Assembly (NCBI GenBank): GCA_002433235.1
Contig: DJHS01000071.1
Coordinates: 1-27,984, forward strand
Source: UBA6614 sp002433235
GTDB taxonomy: Bacteria; Verrucomicrobiota; Verrucomicrobiia; Limisphaerales; UBA1100
DNA: 27,984 nucleotides
Reading direction: 5' to 3'
A model generated the notes under the pieces. The model saw only the letters and a program-made list of their open reading frames with translations, did not search any database and was not told where the DNA came from. Positions 8,261-14,527 of this stretch are shown in pieces; the first letter of the stretch is position 1; the number at the start of each line of letters is the position of its first letter. The position numbers and the translations under genes were made by a program.

Positions 8261-9158
8261 TGATCCAATCAAAAAAGCCGATTGCCTCCAACTCGCTGCG
8301 GAGTTTTTCCCGGTCCGTATCACTTCCCGGCGGCAAGGGCGGCCGGGCCGGGCCGCAGTCCACACCGGCCATTCCCATCACGGCCTTCGCCGAGTGCATG
8401 TAGCCGTGCCCGGCAATGGTCTCGATCATTTTCAACGAACGGGCCTGCCATTCGCAAGCCGTCTCCAGATCACCCGCCGCATGTGCCTCCATCACCCGAT
8501 GATATATTCCGGCGGAAAAATTATAACTGCTGCCGATGGCTCCGCGACAACCCAGCTCCCAACCATCGAGCAGCTTTTCATCGCAGCCCCACAACATGTC
8601 CGGCGCGTTGTCCATGGCCAAAATGCGCTCGAGCTGTTCGCAATCGGGGTTGGTGTATTTGACGCCCACAAAGCCGGGCAACGCCTCCGTCGCGCGTTGC
8701 ACGAACTCGGCCGTATCAATCGTCACGCCGGTAAAGCCTGGGATGTCATAAAAATAAAACGGCATCCCTGCCGCCGGTTCCACGATGCGTTGAAACCAAT
8801 CCAGCAACGCCGCCGCATCGGCTGGCTTGAAAAAATTCGGCGCCATTGCGCTGATGGCATCCGCCCCGGCTTCGCGCGCGGCGGTTGCCAAAGCCAGAGC
8901 GTCCGGCAAATTATTGTGACCAATGTGCGCAATGAACTGCACGCCATTTGCCCGCGCCACCTCGCCCCAGGCGCTGAAAATCTCGATGCGCTCCGGGGTG
9001 GATAACGAATGGCTTTCGCCCGTTGTGCCCGCGACAAAGGTGCCGGTCACGCCGTGGGCGGCCAAGTGCGCTGCCTGATCCGGCACACGATCCAAGTTCA
9101 GCGAAAAGTCCGCGTTAAACGGCGTATGCGGCGCCGCAATGAGTCCTGTTAATTTCAT
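8238..9158 (-). CDS. nanA: N-acetylneuraminate lyase
   Basis: Start placed at ATG 9158 (MKLTGLIAAPHTPF), giving 306 aa; the open frame reaches 9263 but the extra residues lie opposite the SMUG1 5' end. DapA/NanA-family TIM barrel with the GTTGE loop (44-48), catalytic Tyr137 in FYFYDIP and Schiff-base Lys167 in GVKYTN. Residues expected for sialic-acid rather than lysine-pathway substrates are present: Gly191, Asp193-Glu194 in GCDEK, and Ser210, equivalent to E. coli NanA Gly189, Asp191-Glu192 and Ser208. It should cleave Neu5Ac to ManNAc and pyruvate in the cytoplasm. The immediate downstream overlap with an N-acylglucosamine epimerase gene supports this over dihydrodipicolinate synthase. 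No Shine-Dalgarno is visible. Only 31 bp separate its start from the divergent SMUG1 start. Confidence 0.92.
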   Translation of the reverse strand: MKLTGLIAAPHTPFNADFSLNLDRVPDQAAHLAAHGVTGTFVAGTTGESHSLSTPERIEIFSAWGEVARANGVQFIAHIGHNNLPDALALATAAREAGADAISAMAPNFFKPADAAALLDWFQRIVEPAAGMPFYFYDIPGFTGVTIDTAEFVQRATEALPGFVGVKYTNPDCEQLERILAMDNAPDMLWGCDEKLLDGWELGCRGAIGSSYNFSAGIYHRVMEAHAAGDLETACEWQARSLKMIETIAGHGYMHSAKAVMGMAGVDCGPARPPLPPGSDTDREKLRSELEAIGFFDWINERATTS

Positions 9159-11496
9159 TAAGTTTACGTTTGTGAAAATTCCGGATTGAATGCGCCCGCC
9201 CATGGCCATCAATGACATCATCACCGCCGCGCGCGAGCTGAGTGCCGCCTGTAATGCGCTCACGTTCGCTAAGCCGGTCGAGTACGTTTACAACCCGCTC
9301 GACTACGCGTGGCCCGCGCACGAGCAGTACCTTCGTCTGGCCAGCGGCACCCCAAAGAAAATTGTTTTCCTCGGGATGAACCCCGGCCCCTTCGGCATGG
9401 CGCAGACGGGTGTGCCCTTTGGCGAGGTGGCCGCTGTGCGCGATTGGATCGGCATCGATGCCCCCATCGGCAAACCCGCCCGTGAACATCCCAAACGCCC
9501 CGTCGACGGCCTTGCCTGCACGCGCAGCGAAGTCAGCGGCCGCCGGTTGTGGGGCCTGTTTAGCGAACGCTTCGGCACTCCCAAGAAATTTTTTGCCGAA
9601 CACTTTATCATCAACCATTGCCCGCTGGCCTTCATGGAAGACACCGGCCGCAATCGCACGCCGGACAAGCTGCCCGCCGCCGAGTCCGCGCCCCTGATGG
9701 CCGCGTGCGATGCGCACCTGCGCCGCGTGGTGGAAATTCTTGAACCCGAATGGCTCATCGCCGTGGGCGGTTTTGCCGAGAAACGTGCCGCCGAGGCACT
9801 CAACGGACTCGACATTCAGATTGGCAAAATCCTTCACCCCAGCCCCGCCAGCCCCGCCGCCAACCGCGGTTGGGCCGAAAAAGCCACCGCCCAAATGACC
9901 GAACAAGGCGTTTGGTGAACCCGTGCTGCCGGCGCCTCGCCGGCAGGATGCTGGCTTCACCTCACGCGCAAATGGGGCAACCGGCAAACCGGCGGCATTG
10001 ACTAAATTCAACCGCGGTTCAGGAAACGGCACCCAACCGTACCGCACCGCGGCCGCCTTGATTTTACCCAACTCCAATTCGATTTTGCCCTCCATGATTG
10101 TCGTCGAGGCCGGATGCCATTGGCCGGCGGCATCGCGAATTTCAAAACCGGTCGGCGCTTTGCCATCGCGGGTTTTCAAGCTGGCGGCCGATGCAAAGCT
10201 CAAAACCAACCGCCCCTTCTCACGGACCACCGATTCGATCACCGGCCCTCTGGTTACGATCTTTTTTCCGTAAACCTGCTGCGCGGCAATCCATGCCAAC
10301 CGTTCCCCAACCGGCTTTTTGTTGTGAGGGTGGACGTCCGTTGGATGGCCGAGATCCAAGGTGATGGCCATGCCGGTGTGCGCCAGGGCGTTGTGTACAC
10401 GTTGCTGGTTGGCGCGGAAAGCCGGCCAGTGGGGGCGTTTCAGGGCGGGGAGCTGCACAAAGAGGAACGGCAAATTCGGCCGCTTCCATTGAGCGCGCCA
10501 GTCGGTGATCAGCGTTTTCAAAACGGCATCGTGTTGTTGCACGCGCCAATCGCTTTCCGCGTTGGATTCACCCTGATACCACAGCACGCCGGCGATCCGT
10601 TGCCGGACGAAGGGCGCCACGGCGGCGTTCCACATAAATGTCGGCTTGAATGAATTATTGGGGCCGAGACCATCGCCGGGGATGGTTTCATTGGCGGCCA
10701 AGGCGCGTTTGAGATTATGAGTGCCGCGTCCGCGGCACCATGGCTCGAGCGATTTGTTTTCCAGCCAATTACCGCGCGTCATGGCGGCCAGTTGCGGGTG
10801 GGCAGCGAGCGCTTGGCGGCGCACCCACGCCTCGGCGGGTGTGCCGCCCATGGCGACATGGATGAGGCCCACGGGCACATCGAGGTTGGCCAACAATTTT
10901 TGGCCGAAGAAATAGCCAACGGCGGAAAAAGCCGCCGCACTTTCAGGCGAGCACGTTTGCCATTTTCCATCGCAAAAACGCCCGGGCGTGAGGCGCTTAA
11001 TTTGGCTCGGCGAATAAATTTCACCGCCACCTCGCGCGATGCCTTTGAAATTGAAGAACCGCAAGCGCGTGTGCTTCGCCACAGGGATGGCCGTGCGGGC
11101 ACTGGCTGATAGCGACAGTTTCCATTCCATGTTCGATTGGCCGGCACAAAGCCACACTTCGCCGACAAGGATGTCGTTGAGCGCGGTTTTGCCCTCGGTG
11201 GTCTCGGCAGAGAGACGCAGCGATTGGCCCCTGGCCTCGAGCGCGGGGAATGTGGTTTTCCAATTGCCAGCGGCAGTGGCTTGAATGGTTTGTTTTTGCG
11301 CACCCAAAGTGACTTTGACTTTCGCACCGGGCTTGGCCGTGCCCCACACAGGAATCGGTTGGCCTTGTTGCAAAACCATGTGACTGCCGAAGATGCGGTC
11401 GAACTGAACAACGTCCGCTGCTTCAGCATTTACGGCCGTGAAGAACGCGACCATGCCTGCCAAACACTTTGAACGAATTGGGTTCAGCCAGTTCAC
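9115..11496 (-). CDS. Sialate O-acetylesterase (SASA family), with read-through C-terminus
   Basis: GTG start at 11496 gives a signal peptide (residues 1-26, ending AVNAEA); ATG 11454 is an alternative. SASA/SGNH features are AGQSNMEW with nucleophile Ser121, WYQGESNAE (307-315) and TDVHPHNKKP with Asp387/His389. It should remove O-acetyl esters from sialic acids outside the cytoplasm so that sialidase and lyase can act. Family similarity ends around residue 513 (position 9958) at GLPVAPFAREV, as judged against the second esterase in this window. No stop follows. The frame enters a GCCGGC palindrome and stays open to 9115, adding about 280 residues that are exactly antisense to SMUG1 and run 44 bp into nanA. 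The natural stop was probably lost; the extension is unlikely to be a real domain. Confidence 0.82.
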   Translation of the reverse strand: MNWLNPIRSKCLAGMVAFFTAVNAEAADVVQFDRIFGSHMVLQQGQPIPVWGTAKPGAKVKVTLGAQKQTIQATAAGNWKTTFPALEARGQSLRLSAETTEGKTALNDILVGEVWLCAGQSNMEWKLSLSASARTAIPVAKHTRLRFFNFKGIARGGGEIYSPSQIKRLTPGRFCDGKWQTCSPESAAAFSAVGYFFGQKLLANLDVPVGLIHVAMGGTPAEAWVRRQALAAHPQLAAMTRGNWLENKSLEPWCRGRGTHNLKRALAANETIPGDGLGPNNSFKPTFMWNAAVAPFVRQRIAGVLWYQGESNAESDWRVQQHDAVLKTLITDWRAQWKRPNLPFLFVQLPALKRPHWPAFRANQQRVHNALAHTGMAITLDLGHPTDVHPHNKKPVGERLAWIAAQQVYGKKIVTRGPVIESVVREKGRLVLSFASAASLKTRDGKAPTGFEIRDAAGQWHPASTTIMEGKIELELGKIKAAAVRYGWVPFPEPRLNLVNAAGLPVAPFAREVKPASCRRGAGSTGSPNALFGHLGGGFFGPTAVGGGAGGAGVKDFANLNVESVECLGGTFLGKTAHGDEPFGFKNFHHAAQVRIARGHQGRGLGGGQLVRRAIAAGVFHEGQRAMVDDKVFGKKFLGSAEAFAKQAPQPAAADFAARAGKAVDGAFGMFTGGFADGGIDADPIAHSGHLAKGHTRLRHAEGAGVHPEENNFLWGAAGQTKVLLVRGPRVVERVVNVLDRLSERERITGGTQLARGGDDVIDGHGRAHSIRNFHKRKLNEINRTHCGAAYAV
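9190..9918 (+). CDS. SMUG1: SMUG1-type uracil-DNA glycosylase
   Basis: 242 aa and the only convincing plus-strand gene. Motif 1, LGMNPGPFGMAQTGVPFGEV (61-80), appears identical to the vertebrate SMUG1 motif and contains catalytic Asn64. Motif 2, HPSPASPAANRGW, begins at His216. Intermediate blocks such as EHPKRPV, SEVSGRRLWG and LPA also follow SMUG1. The enzyme removes uracil and related oxidised pyrimidines from DNA in base excision repair. ATG 9202 (MAINDII) is an alternative start. Its function has no obvious link to the surrounding sialic-acid genes, between which it is inserted on the opposite strand. The 3' end is followed within 5 bp by a GCCGGC palindrome. The whole gene lies opposite an open minus-strand extension of the esterase gene. 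Confidence 0.95.
   Translation: MRPPMAINDIITAARELSAACNALTFAKPVEYVYNPLDYAWPAHEQYLRLASGTPKKIVFLGMNPGPFGMAQTGVPFGEVAAVRDWIGIDAPIGKPAREHPKRPVDGLACTRSEVSGRRLWGLFSERFGTPKKFFAEHFIINHCPLAFMEDTGRNRTPDKLPAAESAPLMAACDAHLRRVVEILEPEWLIAVGGFAEKRAAEALNGLDIQIGKILHPSPASPAANRGWAEKATAQMTEQGVW
9923..9946. repeat. GCCGGC palindrome (REP-like), single copy
   Basis: The core TGCCGGCGCCTCGCCGGCA (9927-9945) is a perfect 8-bp stem with a 3-nt loop, preceded by GTGC and followed by G. It differs only in the middle from the two copies at 16023-16086. It lies between the stop of SMUG1 and the end of the conserved part of the convergent esterase gene, a usual place for REP elements. Its minus-strand reading (CRRGAGST) is part of the esterase frame. 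No T-run follows on either strand, so it is not a standard intrinsic terminator. Confidence 0.75.
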
Positions 11497-11564
11497 TTTT
11501 TCTTTTTCGCCATTGCGCCCAGCAAGCTGAACATGGCAACAAGTAATTTACTTTGTTTGTTCAT
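11493..11564 (-). CDS. Possible 23-aa leader or micropeptide
   Basis: A short frame from ATG 11564 encodes MNKQSKLLVAMFSLLGAMA followed by four Lys. It starts 1 bp after the PhyH stop codon, and its TGA overlaps the GTG start of the esterase (GTGA). A charged start, a hydrophobic core and a Lys tail would suit a tiny membrane peptide or a coupling leader. The A-rich Lys codons may instead simply be the purine-rich ribosome-binding region of the esterase. Speculative. Confidence 0.25.
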   Translation of the reverse strand: MNKQSKLLVAMFSLLGAMAKKKK

Positions 11565-11565
11565 T

Positions 11566-12309
11566 CTAAATCTTCCCGGCTGCTGCCAATTCCGTGGCGA
11601 GCTCCGCTTGATAGGCTTCATGCGCCGCAACATTTTCACGCGCACTTTCGGCATAGAAAATAAACCCCAACGCGCGACGATTACGGTTGGTGCTGGCATT
11701 GGCGTCGGCACGATGAATGGTCAGCGCTTGATGCGCCAGCAGATCGCCCGGTTGGGCGGGACAGGCCACTTCGTTTTCGGAGTCTGCCGGCTGGCCAAAG
11801 TCGGTAATGCCCTGTGAAAAGCCGAGCGTTTCCGTACGTCCATGCGGGCGCATGCCGCGCGTGTGCGAACCTCGCACGTAACGCACGCAGCCGTTTTCCG
11901 CGTCGACCACATCCAGCGCCATCCACATCGTCAAAGCGCGGCACGGCTCGAGCATGAAATAAAACCCGTCCTGATGGGGCGGAGTCGCCTGCCCAATGGC
12001 AGGTGGCTTGTTGAAATATTGCAGATTTTTGCCCATAACCGGCTCGCCGAGCAGTTCCTCCGCCAGCCGCCGCGGCGCACCGTCCATGAATGCACCAAAA
12101 AATTCGTCGTGCTCATGCAATTGCTGGATTTGCTTGAGCGTGCCGTGATCATTCACGTTTTCATAGAAAACATGCTCCGGCGGCAAGGCGTTCAAGCGAC
12201 CTCCGATAAAACGGCGCAAAGCATCCTCAATATCGTCCAGCTCCTCGCCGCCGCAAAATTTGCTCACCGCGACGAATCCGTCCTGCTCAAATTTTTCCCG
12301 GCGCGTCAT
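11566..12309 (-). CDS. PhyH-type Fe(II)/2-oxoglutarate dioxygenase
   Basis: Start at ATG 12309 (MTRREKFEQDGFVAV), giving 247 aa, which matches the family N-terminus. The facial triad is visible as PHQDGFYF (His112, Asp114) and the distal His199 in LTIHRADAN, followed by the 2-oxoglutarate-binding Arg in NRRALGF. RGSHTRG and AQPGDLLAH are typical phytanoyl-CoA dioxygenase family blocks. No signal peptide, so cytoplasmic. The start codon overlaps the sialidase stop (ATGA, 12306-12309) and the esterase gene follows 69 bp later, placing an oxidative enzyme inside the sialic-acid operon. The substrate is unknown; hydroxylation or oxidative demethylation of a modified sialic acid or other sugar is possible. 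Family members have very diverse substrates, so the phytanoyl-CoA name should not be taken literally. Confidence 0.9.
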   Translation of the reverse strand: MTRREKFEQDGFVAVSKFCGGEELDDIEDALRRFIGGRLNALPPEHVFYENVNDHGTLKQIQQLHEHDEFFGAFMDGAPRRLAEELLGEPVMGKNLQYFNKPPAIGQATPPHQDGFYFMLEPCRALTMWMALDVVDAENGCVRYVRGSHTRGMRPHGRTETLGFSQGITDFGQPADSENEVACPAQPGDLLAHQALTIHRADANASTNRNRRALGFIFYAESARENVAAHEAYQAELATELAAAGKI

Positions 12310-14462
12310 GGCTTGGGTTGCGGCCAATTTAGATTGCGCCTGCTGAATTCCCCGGCGCAGCGAAATCTAAATTGAGACTTTTTCGTGAGGCCCTCGGACA
12401 CCAACAGCCGCCCATTCGACTGCCGGCTGGTGCTTTCTTTTTGTGATGAAGCGGCACTGCCGATATCCGCCAGCTTGACGCGCTGGAAGGTCATGTGGGC
12501 GCGGCTGCCTTCGTAGAGGATGCCGACGGTTTCGTCGTCGATCATCGACAGGCACGAGTAGCCCGCGCTTCCCCACGCATCGAGCAGAAGTTGGGAGCCT
12601 TCGGGCCACGTGAGCCCGCGGTCACCCGAGGCTTTTATGGTCATGTGCTTGCGCGAAGCTGTGCTGTTGGGGTTGGAGAAGAGCAGGCGCGGGCCTGGCT
12701 TGCCGGTGCGTTCGGCGTCGATACTCATCAGGCTGGCCATGCAGGCGCGTGGCTCGATGAGCGCTTTGCGATGCGTACGATGCTCGGTCCATGTCTTGCC
12801 GAGGTCACGCGTCACCATCACCACGCGGGCGCTCTGGCGGTTGTAACGGCAGTTTAGCATCAACACGCCCGGCTCAATTTCCACCACCTGCGCCTCGGTG
12901 GTGTCGTCAAACGCGCCCGTGCCCACGGTCCACGTCTTGCCGCGATCCTTGGAATAAATGATCGTGCTGTGCGGCAGACGGCGCTTGTCGGGCGGATCCT
13001 GATATTGCGCGGCAAACACCAGTGTGCCGTCAGCCATGGTGATGCCCTTGCCGGGCCCGGCCAAAATAAAACACCACTCCGGCTTTTTCACCTGCGAAGT
13101 AATGTTGATGGGCTTGGACCACGTCTTGCCGTCGTCATCGCTGCGAACAAGGATGAACTGGCCAGTCTCTTCCGGCTTCATCCCGGGACCGGAACCACGC
13201 CACGAACGGTTGCCATGACTCCAAGTGGCCGCCACCCAGATCGTGCCCGTGTTGCGATCCACCAGCACCGCCGGATCACCGATGCCATCGTAATGCCACT
13301 TGGCATCATTCCCCATGTCCATGATCGTGCGTGTCGGCTCCCAAGTCTGTCCGCCATCGGTGCTGCGCGACATGCCGACGTCGATGTCGCCCGGCAGATC
13401 ACCCCCGCTGCGATGGCGCAGATCGTACACGGCGATCAATGTTCCCTTAGGCGTGGTGGCCAGCCCCGGGATGCGACTGGTGTGCACACCGCCCTGCCCG
13501 CCCAAGCGCACGGCCACGCCGAGGCGATGGGTGAGCGGCGCAATCGGCTGTAGCTTGTGCGCGGTGCCGTTGGAAAAATTGAGCACGGAACACGATGCGC
13601 GGATGGTGTGATCAATGTTGGCCTTGTCGGTGAGCTTGACTGAGAGCCAAAAATAATTCGCACCTTCCGCGAGCGGATGTTTGCCGCGCAACGGAATCAC
13701 CCCGCCCTTCATTCCGGGTGCTTTGGCGATTGGCTGGGGATCAGTAAAATTGGGCGAATGGCCAGTGGAAAGCCATTCGACCGATTCGAGATCCGCATCC
13801 GTAATCGTGCCGCCGATGGACACCTGCGTATTGGCAAAGGCAATCGGCTTGAGCGAACCGGTCACATCAAGGCGCACCCGCAGGAGCGGATTAGCCGTTT
13901 GCCCGATAAGCACCGGTACCTGCACGGGCTCCACCGTCACTTCCGCGATCTTGGCCGGACCGGCCGGCAGCAGCGCGATGTCGTCGATCAGAATGCCCGA
14001 GCGTTCCGGGCTGGTGCAGGTAAAGAGCAACCGCTCCGGATGGCGCGTGAGCGGAATGGACACACGCGACTTGAATGCCCGGCCCACGATCACCGCGCGA
14101 TCGCCATTGAAGAGTTCCACCCACTTGCCCTTCACGCGTTCCTCAATGCGAAACTGAAACGGATTACGCGAAGTCCAGCGTTCCGCCTGAAACACCAGCT
14201 TGCCCGGCAGCTTGATTGTTGCCGCCGGCGTGAACTCGATCATCCGCTCCTTGCCACCAAAAATATGCAGGCACTGCTTGCCCGTGTAATGATACCCCGC
14301 CGTCACCTCCGCATGCCCCGCCGCGGCAGTCCAAACGCCGGCGGCGGTTTTCAACTCACGAATTTCGCCCGGCTTGGCCTTTTCAAAACCGGTCTTTAAA
14401 TCGGCCAGCATCAAATCGGGCCCAAGAATTGCCGGGATCAAGAGTAGAAACCGCAGGAACAT
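12306..14462 (-). CDS. nanH: Exo-alpha-sialidase (GH33)
   Basis: Start at ATG 14462 (MFLRFLLLIPAILG), giving 718 aa with a signal peptide; an upstream ATG at 14504 would hide it. Residues 21-170 form a beta-rich N-terminal region, and about 171-300 resembles the sialidase-associated N-terminal domain (VTVEPVQVPVLIGQ...NTQVSIGGT). The catalytic propeller has the Arg-Ile-Pro motif at Arg330, an Asp-rich loop GGDLPGDIDVGM (353-364), and five Asp boxes ending in TW at 374, 448, 511, 558 and 619. EAQVVEIEPG (523-532) and GYSCLSM with Tyr635 are the probable Glu/Tyr nucleophile pair. It releases terminal sialic acid from glycoconjugates outside the cytoplasm. The last about 50 residues are not typical and include a translated hairpin. 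The stop overlaps the phyH start. Confidence 0.94.
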   Translation of the reverse strand: MFLRFLLLIPAILGPDLMLADLKTGFEKAKPGEIRELKTAAGVWTAAAGHAEVTAGYHYTGKQCLHIFGGKERMIEFTPAATIKLPGKLVFQAERWTSRNPFQFRIEERVKGKWVELFNGDRAVIVGRAFKSRVSIPLTRHPERLLFTCTSPERSGILIDDIALLPAGPAKIAEVTVEPVQVPVLIGQTANPLLRVRLDVTGSLKPIAFANTQVSIGGTITDADLESVEWLSTGHSPNFTDPQPIAKAPGMKGGVIPLRGKHPLAEGANYFWLSVKLTDKANIDHTIRASCSVLNFSNGTAHKLQPIAPLTHRLGVAVRLGGQGGVHTSRIPGLATTPKGTLIAVYDLRHRSGGDLPGDIDVGMSRSTDGGQTWEPTRTIMDMGNDAKWHYDGIGDPAVLVDRNTGTIWVAATWSHGNRSWRGSGPGMKPEETGQFILVRSDDDGKTWSKPINITSQVKKPEWCFILAGPGKGITMADGTLVFAAQYQDPPDKRRLPHSTIIYSKDRGKTWTVGTGAFDDTTEAQVVEIEPGVLMLNCRYNRQSARVVMVTRDLGKTWTEHRTHRKALIEPRACMASLMSIDAERTGKPGPRLLFSNPNSTASRKHMTIKASGDRGLTWPEGSQLLLDAWGSAGYSCLSMIDDETVGILYEGSRAHMTFQRVKLADIGSAASSQKESTSRQSNGRLLVSEGLTKKSQFRFRCAGEFSRRNLNWPQPKP
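12325..12374. repeat. Long imperfect hairpin inside the sialidase 3' end
   Basis: An 11-bp perfect inverted repeat, CAATTTAGATT (12325-12335) and AATCTAAATTG (12364-12374), encloses a second 5-bp pair, GCGCC (12336-12340) and GGCGC (12354-12358). There is a 13-nt loop and a 5-nt bulge. The AT-rich outer arms contrast with the GC-rich surroundings. No T-run follows in the minus direction, so a Rho-independent terminator is unlikely. It codes for part of the atypical sialidase tail (FRFRCAGEFSRRNLNW) and ends 16 bp before the phyH start codon. Confidence 0.7.
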
Positions 14463-14527
14463 TTCCCGTGAGTAAACACATGCCTCACGCCACGGCAAGG
14501 CCAATGGATGTCATGTCACCACTGCGT

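Noticed and set aside
9150..9190. Operator for a sialic-acid regulator between nanA and SMUG1
   Set aside because: Only weak, bulged AATTTTCA/TGAAATT symmetry is present in this AT-rich stretch, below what I would report as a site.
11565..11711. 49-codon upstream part of the 72-codon frame ending at 11493
   Set aside because: It overlaps the C-terminal coding region of the PhyH gene in another frame and has no recognisable content. Only the last 23 codons lie outside phyH and were kept as a low-confidence entry.
12325..12374. Intrinsic terminator
   Set aside because: A strong hairpin is present, but no T-run follows in either direction and it lies before the end of the coding frame with phyH coupled downstream.
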